Assembly (NCBI RefSeq): GCF_000003605.2
Contig: NW_003126387.1
Coordinates: 206,429 to 231,366, forward strand
Length of the DNA stretch: 24,938 nt
Source: Saccoglossus kowalevskii
Lineage: Eukaryota; Hemichordata; Enteropneusta; Harrimaniidae
Direction: 5' to 3'
The notes under the pieces are model-generated. The model had not been told where the DNA came from, made no database searches, and saw only the letters and a list, made by a program, of their open reading frames with translations. A program made the translations under genes and the position numbers. Numbering within the stretch: the stretch's first letter is position 1; each line of letters begins with the position of its first letter. Below, one piece after another: positions 1-9,723 of the stretch.

Positions 1-19
1 TTATTTGTACTGAGCCGCC

Positions 20-94
20 ATGGTGTCTATCGAAATGAACAAGCCTTGCTACATTTTAATTTTGTTGTTGTTGACCTGTCAATCACGCCTTTGA
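20..94 (+). other. Short ORF with strong Kozak context and signal-like hydrophobic run
   Basis: GCCGCC precedes ATGG, a full match to the vertebrate-style Kozak consensus. The 24-residue ORF contains YILILLLLTC, which resembles a signal-peptide core. It could be exon 1 of copy 1, but the two saposin exons that should follow are not visible before 633, and the only nearby donor (ACCT|GTCAAT) is weak. It may equally be chance. Confidence 0.15.
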
Positions 95-632
95 TAATTA
101 CCGGGTTGTTGCCAACATTTTGAACAGATGAAGTAAATTTCAAAACAAACTGCCTGACCAATAGTAACGACTTATCAACATCTGACTGCAGTTCTTCGTG
201 TAATCAAGGGGTGAAAGGGGTGTAAGCAACACTTCCACATTAAACCGGCTGACACTTTGAATTAATGAATTCCCGTTCAGTGCGAGATCTCGCGTGTTGT
301 GTGAAAGGCGCGGGCCAAACGTCTACCGCAAAAATCGAACGATTTGATTTTGAATTTCTGTTTTTATACTCAATGTAAAAATGTCGATCTTCGAGAGGGG
401 AATATTTAGATTAGATACCCTTACCTCACCAAGATTGACCATCATCAAATATGTATAGCGCCCTATTGAGCGTGAAAATATCCCCAACATAATTTTGCGT
501 TTGTGAAAGTGTTCGTTATATACAAAATGTATTACCTCACACCTCCATTCTACACCCACGCTCTTAGTCCCAGAATTGAAACACTCAAGTTGGTGTCTAA
601 TAATTATCCGGTGATTTTTTTTTCAATCGCAG
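95..632. other. Non-coding 5' flank or intron of copy 1
   Basis: No saposin-like exon, repeat or other gene was seen here. The 78-codon minus-strand open frame at 323-559 shows no recognisable motif. The last ~25 bases form the polypyrimidine tract and acceptor for the exon at 633. Confidence 0.6.
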
Positions 633-798
633 ATTGGCAAATGGCGAAAGTCCTGATGCTGTTTGCCACGCACTGACATTCTGCACAACAGACCCGCCAA
701 ACCCACCGTGTAAACTGTATCCCCAACCCCGAGGGGGACTGGAAGCCGGCATCAAACGAAGCAAACTCCGAGCGATGAAATATACCAGTAACCTAAGG
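633..798 (+). other. Copy 1 exon: second half of saposin B-type domain
   Basis: The first recognisable exon of copy 1 runs from CAG|ATTGG to AGG|GTACCG. It encodes the last two saposin cysteines (AVCHALTFC) followed by a Cys/Pro/Arg-rich linker (PPCKLYPQP) and a basic stretch (IKRSKLRAMK). In the AOAH family this linker is where the precursor is cut into small and large subunits. A 24-base CT run begins about 12 bases into the following intron. Confidence 0.85.
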
Positions 799-3700
799 GT
801 ACCGTACCACTTTCTCTCTCTCTCTCTCTCTCTCAAATCCAACCATGGGGTGGCGCTGTTCTCAGCTCCCACGGAAAACGCCACCACCGTCAACTCTGAT
901 TATTCAGATTACCAACAACATTTAAATATTTAGTTTCTTTTTTTAATTTCTAGAGATTTATTTTATTACCGAATTGTTAGCTCATAGAATGCTGGACATC
1001 ATGAAATATTTATTCTTTGTTATCCTTGTTTTACAGGAACTATTGGTGAACTCTGACATTTGTAACATGTTACCCGGATTGAAACAAATATGTGAAATGA
1101 TTGAAGGGTGAGTCTTAATCTTTACATAGCTTGGTGGCGCTCGTCACTCGTTCTTTATGCGCATAGAAATAATAAGACAATTGAAAATAATCAATAAAAT
1201 ATGTTAAATATTATACGCCTATCTATAACTTGTTTAATCGGTTTTTATTCTGTACGCAGTAAGCTAAATAATCACGAACCAGTGCTGGATATCGACAAAG
1301 ACGGATTCAGTATAATAGACGTAAGTAACATGCATATGCGTAATATTCGGAATATATGTCGATTAAACGAGTGACAAAGTGACAAAATCGTTTAACCAAA
1401 GATGACTACTTGCAATATTTCGCCTTCTGTGCGATATCTACACTGATCTTATATTGTTTCACTGGTACATTATTCCACGTTCTAGAGTCTCCGAGGTTCA
1501 TCGTGGCGCGGTAAAGATTGCGATGACAGTCGTGCTGCAGTACACCCCGGTGCAAGGTAAAGCAGATTTCCACCCACTCACCTCGATTCACAAAGTCAAA
1601 TGTCACATGATAATCGTACGTCATCAAATCTGACATTGTTCATAGCTAGTTGTATTTTTCGTCGCTGGAGAGCCCTCTAAACGTCTATTACGTCACGAAT
1701 TCATAAGGACATGTTCGATTTTTAAAAAATGCAGAAATTCTGAAAATTTTAGCACGAACCTTTGACCGTGCGCGCCGAAAACATGTAACTGTAAACGAAA
1801 CTACTACAGATTACTGGCGTAATAGAAGAGTCTGAGTAGTAAAGGAAGAGAATAACAAGAAATTGATAAAGATTTACTACTCAGACTATCGATCCAGTAG
1901 AACACCAGTTCACCGTGTCAACTCTCCCCCCAAAAATATACAATATATTATTACACGTGGTGTGTTTCCAATAAACGTAAAATATTGTAGACTGAAATTC
2001 TGTTCTTTTTACGCAGACCAGTTGACTGGGATAGATATGAAGACTCCAATTGTAACGGCATTTATGTAAGTTAAACGCGCAATACGCATAAACTAATTGC
2101 ATGATTAACACATGTATAGCGTGTATATGCTTATCCACATAATACTATGTACTTCTCCAAAATCTCTGGCCACATTGATTCTATATTTCATTGAAGCATT
2201 GTTTTTTTTAAAACTGCTTTATATTATACCGTTTTATATTCCCGATATTTACCATGTGGTTATATATTGCTTGGAAGTCCATCTTCCACGCGGCAACAAT
2301 CATAGTCATATGCCTGTATTGTGATTCAACAGACCCAATCACGGATCCCAGCACAAGTCTTAAGTCAATGATGTCATGTTTTACTTCAAACTAATTACAT
2401 GCCCCACACATAGCAAATTTATATTACTACCTAACTTACTTCGCATAATACTTATATTCATACATGTAGGGTGTCGATCCTGTCAGTGGGAAACCATATG
2501 AACAATTATTCTGCGGTGACTCCAAACCAATGGGCGTAGGTCTTTTGGGAGATTCAGCCGGTGCACACTTCCATATTCCTGCTGAATGGGTTACTCCAAC
2601 CGTCATGGGCTTAGTAAGTGGATATATTATTAACAATGTAACAGTATTCATATTTAGACATCGTGAAAAAAAAAGATCGGCCCGCACTATGTTTTGGAAT
2701 GCACACGCTGACTAGAAGCCTATTGTTGCTAGAACTTAAAAAGTATTACGATATCAAAATAAGATATACGTTCTATGAGTTCAAACCTCCAACTCGTTTC
2801 CACGACAGATTGTTGTCGACCGAAAACTGATAGTTGTCGCCCTGGCTATAAATGTACATATAATATCACTTCCAAGTTATCGTTTCTGTGATTATTGCCA
2901 TGTTTTTTTGTTATCACTACAATATATTTCAAATTCCAGGACATGTTCGCAAATATCACATTTGTAGCCGGCAATGAGCTGGATTGGCCGTCCATGTCAG
3001 GAACTACCGGTGAGTCAACAGCAAATATAACGCTAGAGGGCGTTGTTCAATGACTGTGATTGGTTGTTTTCGTAATATCGAGTACGGAGTAAAGAAGTAT
3101 AGTTTTATCTCTGCAGGTTATCAGAATTTGACCTGGCCAACAGTCCAGTGAGTATGTATTTTGTTTTTTCCGGAATTGGACGGGGTTACTCCAATTAGGT
3201 GATGTACACACCGTCTGATTTTTTCCAGGCCGTTAGAGCTCTAGAGATTGCATGCATTTAGGGTTGCTAGGAGTGGATCGGACAACATGAAATTCTGCAA
3301 AGCCCCGGGGTTTCCTATACAAATGTTTTGTATAGATTTACTTCCCATCAACCTTTGACCCAGCAAACCAAACCAAATTCTATTTCTTTCCAGTGGGTGG
3401 ACTGATTCCGCGTATTTGCGATTACGTCAGCGAAATCTGTGCAACCACCGGGATTATCAGAACATAGCTGTTAACGGTAAGAATTATAACGATGAGATAT
3501 TTGCTAAAAATAAAAATATATTCCGAGTTTTTATGGATTTATCAATATTGTTGGGGGCGGCAATTTGTGTGTCTATGTTCAGAGGCATATTGAGTTATGT
3601 TTTATTTGTTTAATGAATTGGTTAGACTGGCACAGTCTGCAGCTGGTGATTTATTTCTTTTTAAACTTAAAATCAAATAAAAAAAAATAGCGAAATGGAG

Positions 3701-6700
3701 GTGTTAACACGAAATCCCATGTAACCGCGAAATCTCCCAGACTGGACGTTTTTGCCGCGCCCTCTGTGGTGAAAGCAGGAACTATAATGTGTTTTCCTTC
3801 TCGTGTTTATGTTAATGAGCAGAATGACAGGCAAGAACGTTATCCAATCAGAGTAATTTGACCTTTAAACTATATCTAGTTAACCTTTGTACGCGAAGAC
3901 TTCACTTTTCTTCAAGTTTCCCGATCATCAATCATAACAAACGAATTACTATTTATAACGTTCCGTACAAATTATTCTAATGGAGAGAAGTAGCCTGCGT
4001 GTAGCTTTATCTCGCCTGGGTTACAGTGAAGCGCGATCTGCACAGAAGACCCACAATGTTTATGCAGCGTGCACGCCCCCACTCCTTTTCTGTATCCGTT
4101 CAGTGATGTCACTGCATATCATGAATAAATAGTAGCAACAGATTCGCTGCAAATAAGGCCAGTCTGTGGTGGTTTCGCGTATTCACCCCACCTTTCGCAA
4201 AACTATTTTTTTCCAATTTTTGTAACTGAAAAAAATCACCACAGCTGGGCCAGTCTATGAAATGGTGTACTGTACGAATGTGCACACTGTTTTTATTTAA
4301 TTGTACGTACCACTAAATCGGAGTGCACGAGCGAATGCGTAGTCAAATTTTCCATTTTGTGAAAAAGAAGAACGTTTTGTGTACGATATTAACCTGATAT
4401 GTGCATCGCCTTGCAATATTGAACGAATAAACTGAAAAATAATCATTGTAAACCATAATTTGTTAAGTGATGAATGAATCACGTGCATGAAAAGTCACGG
4501 GGTCCATAACATATTAGTTATTATTTTCACGCTGCTGCTTTTCTGATAAATGTCAACCTCACTGTCTGGAACATGTTGCTGTTTTGCTCTTCTATATCAT
4601 TATACGCTGCTTTGTATTGAATAATTATTGGATCCACAAAAAACAAGCTTCTCAGACAAGTATCAATTTATCAAAACAATAAACACTGCATACCAGTGCA
4701 ATATACGCGTCATTTCATGGTAATATTCAGGCGTCCGATGTCGTATTTGCTGACTTCAACGTGTATCCATGACAACACAATAACCATCACACTACCATTC
4801 CAACGGTGCTAATATTGCTCACTTCTAGGGGCTCGGGCTAGCAGTGCCAACAGTACTCTTTCCAGAAGGTCAGTTCACCCAAATACATTAAGAACAATGT
4901 ATAAACCGATAAAACCCAATAATCATAAAATTTCAATTTATCCAAACTTTTGACAGGCGGGGATTCTGGTAATACTAATGACAATGCAAAAAGGTTTGTG
5001 AATATTTCGTTAAATTCTGCGATGCGTGCGACTTTACTTATTCTACTAGAAATACTACATCTGAAAAAAAACAAGTATTACTTGAACTAAAATTGTTATT
5101 TTCTACCGAGTGTTGTGTTGCTGAGTTCTGTTCCCCGCGATCATCACCAGAAGTTATAAAATATTCAAAAAATAGCCGGTATACTAGTTTTCAATTTCAG
5201 CATTCGTGATATCAACTACAATTACACGACATTTGCCATTAGCCCCATTTTCAAACATAACTCGACAGTATACACACGTATTACATCATGATATCTTTCA
5301 ATCTTACAGTTTATCTCGTAATCAAACATCGGATTATCCAATGATTCTTTTTTATTCGTTGATCGGAAATGACGTATGTAACGGGTAAGTGTCTGATCAC
5401 GTGATAATTCGGGTTATATATCTTTGTATATCACATTGTAATATCACACTTACAACAGTTTAATTTGATTAAACCTTTCTAATATTTGGTCAAATTGATG
5501 CCGTGTGGCGTCGATTGGAGTAAAACACGCAGTACATGTTTACTCTGTTGGACAAATTATTAACCCTGTCGTGTAATTAGTGATAATTCGGTGAATGTAT
5601 TGACAAAAAGTAATTTACGGTCTGGTAGTTGATTTAGTTTGTAAGGTCGCTCAATTCCAGGGAGTATTTCTGTCAATAATCGCGACATCGCCGATTTTTG
5701 TCACTAGCTTTATAAATTTTATTTTTATATGTAGTCACCCGGACACCATAGAGCACATGACAACGCCCGAAGTCATGAAAGCCAATGTCATCGACACATT
5801 AGCTTACCTGGTAAGTAACCTGACATTGATGGGGATGGGGGGGCACTTTGTTATGCTATAACGTAAAAGGTGTCATCTGCGATACCGTTTTTGTGGAAGG
5901 GGATCGTAAGTAATAATATATGCATGTCTATACATTACCATGCTGTTCAAGAAAACCAATATAAATTTTTCTAAAATCGCGGATTTTCATAGAACAGATA
6001 TTCATTCCTCAATTACAAAAAAATGGCTCCTTCCACAGCTGTCTATTTTCCAACTATTTCTCAACGCCATTTTCTGATTGACGGCAAATTAGTAAACAAT
6101 TTCTTAAGATCAACATTTATAACTGCATCGTTGTCGTTACTTACTTGGACCGCATTGTCAATTGTACATTTAGGACACCGTATTGCCAGCTGGGAGCGCT
6201 CTTATAATGACCGGATTGGCTGATGGGAGAGTCCTGTGGAAATACATGAACAGTAGATACCACCCCCTGGGCGAATTGCGTGGTGACGTCACCTATGCTG
6301 ACTTATATGCCTACCTGATGTGTTTACAAGTCTCGCCATGTAATGGCTGGATGTCGTCCAATGAGACGCTGCGTAATTTCACGTCAGAGGTGAGAACGAC
6401 CAATAAGAATAGACCTTTCAACCATGACAGTTTCAAGAATACGAGTCACGCGTTCGTCTTCGTTTTTATATAATGTTTTGATATGTTTTCTTGTTTTCTC
6501 TTCGCAATACCAGATAGTCTGCGGTTAACGAAAGCGTGCATATTACTTGTAAATTAATTACTTGTACTTTTGTTTTTCATGTCCGGTTTTGACACTAGAG
6601 GGCGGCAGCTCTGAGTAAAGTTTTGCAAGATCTGGCATCAACGAGAACTTATAAAAACTACAAAATACATTATATGGACTTTGCCTTGCACACAGGTAAA

Positions 6701-7652
6701 TTGCTCGCGGTTTGTACACGCAACGACTTTGGGGTTGGGTGGTTAATTAAAAGCCGTGCAATTTTTTATCCTATGCAATACATGACCCAACACTTACATT
6801 TTTTTAGATTGATAAAGAAAAATATTTTATACTTTACCTCGGAAATGTCTTTGCTGACCACTTATCAAGTGTCATCCATAGCAACTTTAGCGGAAAAAAG
6901 TCAGTGACCCTCTTTGTTATGGTTTGTCTTAGTTATATCCTTTTTCAATCTCATATTTATCTCAAACAATCCACTGAGCAATTTGCTTAATCCAATGGAT
7001 ATGCATTTTATTTCATCACAGTAATCGACGAATGGGTCGCCCAAGGTGGGAAACCATGGGACTTGATCGAACCAGTGGACGGGTTCCACCCCTCACAGGT
7101 ATGCAATATATATTTCGTGCACGGTATTTTATTAAATTACCAGGTCGTCTATAAGTTGAGGAAACTATTGCCAGCTTTTCAGCAGCACTCGGATCATATC
7201 TGATTCACACCTAATGTCGTCAAAAAGTTTTCGACTTTTCGAAGGAATGTCGTAGACCAGATGAAGCGATGTGGTTATACTAAGAATAAGTTTGTCGTTG
7301 TCATTAATATTACTTTTTCGACCGTAGCGTTCATCTGCGACAACTTCTGAAATATAACATAACATGCCCACTTGAAAAATGCATGATTCAAGCCATTACC
7401 CGACGACTCTACGGCCGACTGGGAACGCAATTTGGCTGACCCAACAGACTTAATAATTGCTAATGCAAACGGTACACTACATTACATTATACAACTCAAT
7501 TGTTATTTTATTATACTATGCAGATTTCGCAAGCGTTAACAGCAGCATATACTTGGACTCACCTGATGCAGAATTTCCCGGAAGTACTTGGAAAAGAAAA
7601 CCCACATAATGAACAAATAAGACAACTATTTGGAGACCAAGGCGGTCATTGA
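633..7652 (+). CDS. AOAH: Acyloxyacyl hydrolase, copy 1 (5'-incomplete in window, 16 exons seen)
   Basis: AOAH is a secreted/lysosomal lipase that removes secondary acyl chains from the lipid A of LPS; it has a small saposin-like subunit and a large SGNH-hydrolase subunit. Exons read by eye with GT/AG borders and one open frame: 633-798, 1037-1107, 1260-1320, 1486-1556, 2017-2065, 2470-2613, 2940-3009, 3117-3147, 3394-3476, 4829-4868, 5310-5384, 5735-5810, 6174-6389, 6599-6695, 7022-7098, 7524-7652 (stop TGA 7650-7652). They sum to 1456 nt, 484 residues, against about 575 in the human protein. In order: C-terminal half of saposin (LANGESPDAVC), calcium-site segment DIDKDGFS, nucleophile motif LLGDSAGAHFH, NLCNHRDYQ, LIGNDVC, YHPLGEL, SPCNGWMSSNETL, catalytic VDGFHP and the C-terminal end LFGDQGGH, all very close to vertebrate AOAH as I remember it. 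The first exon starts in phase 2, so upstream coding exons must exist; none was found in 1-632. The family call is firm; a few exon ends could shift by a few bases. Confidence 0.93.
810..834. repeat. (CT)n microsatellite
   Basis: About eleven CT dinucleotides just inside the first visible intron of copy 1. A (GA)n run of similar length occurs in a copy 2 intron at about 12185-12201. Confidence 0.9.
1037..2065 (+). other. Copy 1 exons for the calcium-binding segment
   Basis: Four small exons (1037-1107, 1260-1320, 1486-1556, 2017-2065) encode SDICNMLPGLKQIC, then VLDIDKDGFSIID, then LRGSSWRGKDCDDSRAAVHP, then DWDRYEDSNCNGIYG. In vertebrate AOAH the matching segment carries Asp-rich loops that hold calcium ions next to the hydrolase fold. 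DxDxDG and DxxxDSNCNG are visible here. Copy 2 has the same layout at 19052-18985, 18268-18196, 18012-17942 and 17819-17771, with DFDGDGYS and DRYEDSNCNG retained. Confidence 0.8.
1557..2016 (+). other. Copy 1 intron, nothing else seen
   Basis: This 460-base intron has donor GGTAAAG and acceptor TTTTTACGCAG. I see no second gene or structured repeat in it. Confidence 0.6.
2470..2613 (+). other. Copy 1 nucleophile exon (GDS block I)
   Basis: This 144-base exon encodes GVDPVSGKPYEQL, then LLGDSAGAHFHIPAEW. The serine codon TCA at 2554-2556 is the SGNH-family nucleophile. The equivalent exon in copy 2 is 15848-15705, also 144 bases, with its serine codon TCG read on the minus strand at 15764-15762 and the motif changed to GDSGAAHFH. 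Confidence 0.88.
3623..4257. mobile_element. Foldback-like DNA element with long imperfect terminal inverted repeats
   Basis: The left end starts TAGACTGGCACAG and the right end finishes CTGGGCCAGTCTA. Read inward, both ends show TAGACTGGC, CAGCTG, GGTGATTT and TTTC, then AATAG, GCGAAA, GG and GGTG, and then (A)CACGAAA or TACGCGAAA followed by CC. The relationship covers about 100 bases per side with many differences. It lies in the 1352-base intron between the copy 1 exons at 3394-3476 and 4829-4868. No transposase frame is visible, so it is non-autonomous. TA flanks suit a TA target site. Confidence 0.6.
4258..4828 (+). other. Remainder of copy 1's largest intron
   Basis: AT-rich sequence with no repeat or second gene that I can recognise. 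The minus-strand frame at 4297-4488 has no motif. Confidence 0.5.
5811..6173 (+). other. Copy 1 intron, nothing else seen
   Basis: The intron between the HPDTIEHM exon and the long YHPLGEL exon. A plus-strand open frame at 6023-6223 overlaps the next exon in another frame and has no features of its own. Confidence 0.6.
7022..7098 (+). other. Copy 1 catalytic Asp/His exon (VDGFHP)
   Basis: The exon encodes IDEWVAQGGKPWDLIEPVDGFHP. The Asp and His of DGFH are the other members of the SGNH catalytic triad. The human protein has the near-identical GGQPWQLIEPVDGFHP. Copy 2's equivalent (9800-9724) keeps VDGFHP but reads GGSAADIFES just before it. Confidence 0.88.
7099..7523 (+). other. Last intron of copy 1, with a short coding-like stretch
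   Basis: Around 7391-7470 a plus-strand frame reads LPDDSTADWERNLADPTDLI, which looks more protein-like than its surroundings. It lacks a donor that would keep the gene in frame (GT at 7481 gives phase 1 where phase 0 is needed). I could not identify it. Confidence 0.3.
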
Positions 7653-7995
7653 ATATTAAACGCGCGGTTGTCGTTAATTATAATGCTTTCAGCAGCCAGT
7701 GACTATTTTTCAAGTGACCTTAATTTTACAATTACCAATTTTTTTTTTTTTTGAATTAGCTGTTATATTTGTTTTACAGGCTGAGCAATCAACCGGTGCG
7801 CCAAAAAAGGATAATTGATCAAAACGTCTAGCTATTTTTAATAGTTACTTAGGACAACGATATTGTTCACTATGTATTTTTTTTTAGTTCATTTCATTTT
7901 TGTTTCTTCCCACATGTATTGCTGTAATATTCCTTGTATATTCTAATAATGTGAACACCGTGTATATATTCGTCCATCACGTCAAAATAAAATAC
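7653..7995 (+). promoter_or_regulatory. 3' UTR of copy 1 with AATAAA polyadenylation signal
   Basis: After the stop at 7652, the first good AATAAA is at 7986-7991. The UTR also contains a T-run and a consensus-like acceptor (TTGTTTTACAG, ending at 7780), so a spliced 3' UTR is possible. Confidence 0.6.
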
Positions 7996-9291
7996 GATAA
8001 TACACATACTATCCAAAGTGCATTGATTCAATCACTCATACTCTTAAAAAATCATTTTGTTTACTGATCGAAATATCGCCCGTAACACATGAGCAGTGAA
8101 CTAATCTCTCTTCCAAATACAATCCTGACCCCAGACGTTTTCACATCGAGCATCTGTGATTAATAATAATATCAATTGTTCAATGTCCAGTTTTTGCCAA
8201 TTTATTGAAACGGCTTTAAAATTAGTCATAAAAGCATTATTTTTATTCACTTTTGAATCACTATAAGTCCAAACGGAAACAAAACAGGAGCTGGTCCCGT
8301 GAGCCTCCTCTCAGTCTGTGACATTTATGCATATCGAAGCATTACGTCATCAATGCAAATTACCATTATATACGAGTATACAGTGAATGCATACAACTTA
8401 GTAGCAGACACAGATCAAATCAAGATTTCACTTTCTTACATCAAATATATGATAAGTACATCTATTGGGTTTGTTATTGTCATTGATATACTGGTTTTGT
8501 ATAAAAATATATCAAACAAATAGTTTGAGACAGTAATGGTACATTGCGTTGTTCATTTCAACCCAAGCAGTTAGCCATTTCGCTAGCAAGTTTGCAAATT
8601 GGCTGCCCCAATACTTCTGAGACTCGCTGTAATCTTGGTATAACAAGCGAAGTTAGAATTTCTTTATCTGACAATTCCAGACCCTTTAAAGAATCACGAT
8701 GATTGAGTAAAGGATGTGTTTGATGAAAACTAAATAAAGAATACAACAATTGCAGTTGAAGTGAAGTGGGACGCAACATTTAGCCAATGTATGTCTTTGT
8801 TTATATATTATTATATTATAGCATTGTCAATACCAGCGAATTTTATGACGTCATTGCCACAGATTATTCGCGATAATGTATTACATTATTGAGCATCACG
8901 GCCCCGCACCATGCATAGGAATATAATGTTGAGTTTGGAAAACAAATAACGAGGGATAATAAGGGAAATTGTGGGGTGAAAATGCAAGAAGATACTATTT
9001 GAATTTAGAGCCCCTTCCTGTCAACAATATTGATTTATGGCCCGATAAAATCTATTTTCACCCCTGTTCTATGGTCTTCGTGTAATTATGTGATCGTACG
9101 TGAAGGATTTTTCCACACACAAACGGCGAATTCGGCAAATTGTGTTAGCGACTGACTTATTGGATCTTTGGCTGTGAAAGTTTGGTATTTTGTCCTTGAT
9201 TTGTATAGGAAAGTGAAAAACGTGTTTCTCAACTTGTCTTATTATTAGTTTCGAGCTGTAATCATATGTAAATACTGGTAAATTGATCACT
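7996..9291. other. Intergenic stretch between the two convergent genes
   Basis: I searched this stretch on the minus strand for copy 2's missing last exon (pattern P..LGKENP....FGDQGGH) and did not find it. The only notable open frame is the minus-strand one at 8558-8779, listed separately. Confidence 0.5.
8558..8779 (-). CDS. Unidentified 73-residue open frame
   Basis: An ATG-initiated frame with ordinary amino-acid composition (SLKGLELSDKEILTSLVIP, then RLQRVSEVLGQPICKLAS). An internal acceptor (CTTTATTTAG) would let its last ~53 residues be a 3' exon, but in phase 2, which does not fit copy 2's phase-0 donor at 9724. I do not recognise the family. It could be a gene remnant, a transposon fragment or chance. 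Confidence 0.2.
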   Translation of the reverse strand: MLRPTSLQLQLLYSLFSFHQTHPLLNHRDSLKGLELSDKEILTSLVIPRLQRVSEVLGQPICKLASEMANCLG

Positions 9292-9302
9292 TTTATTTTA
9301 TT
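9292..9302 (-). promoter_or_regulatory. Candidate polyadenylation signals for copy 2
   Basis: The minus strand reads AATAAAATAAAA here, two overlapping AATAAA hexamers about 330 bases past the stop at 9631. Their presence supports a transcript of copy 2 that ends by reading through into this region. Confidence 0.4.
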
Positions 9303-9630
9303 ATCACGTGTACGCCAGCTGACTGTGCTTCAATCTTGGAAACAAAGACGTACTACACACCCAATACATGATGAATCTTAATACCCTCCTTGATCACCGA
9401 AAAGCTTTAATATCTGCTCATTGTTTGTGTTCACTCTTCCGAGAGTTTGAGGGTGCTTGGCCATCAGATTGCTCCATATGTATTCTGACAAAATTCGTTG
9501 TAACGTCTGAAATATATAATATTCATTTTTTTAAGATTACACAAAGCTTCCCAGATCAGAAGGAATATTGCTTTCAGGCCTTTGGTTCATATATCTGTGA
9601 TACAGCCATATATGGTGATATTACGTGACG

Positions 9631-9723
9631 TCACAGGAAGCGCTTGTCGCTCAGAGTGTGGGTACTATGAGACATAGTGGGTGAGCTGTGTTGGGTACTA
9701 CGGGGCGTAGCGGGTGCACTTAC
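9631..9723 (-). other. Read-through tail of copy 2
   Basis: This is the in-frame extension after HPAQ if the donor at 9723-9718 (GTAAGT) is not used. It encodes 30 residues rich in Ser, Thr, Pro and His and unrelated to AOAH. It contains a diverged duplication of about 27 bases (GTGGGTACTA... and TTGGGTACTA..., 9658-9714). Because an excellent donor is present, this may be intron rather than normal coding sequence. Confidence 0.4.

Noticed and set aside
8580-8640. SEVLGQP in the 8558-8779 frame, compared with PEVLGKENP of AOAH's last exon
   Set aside because: The similarity stops after a few residues, the phase is wrong for the donor at 9724, and there is no FGDQGGH end.
9368-9628. 86-residue plus-strand frame next to copy 2's end
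   Set aside because: No recognisable motif, no splice context, and it lies in the presumed 3' UTR of copy 2.
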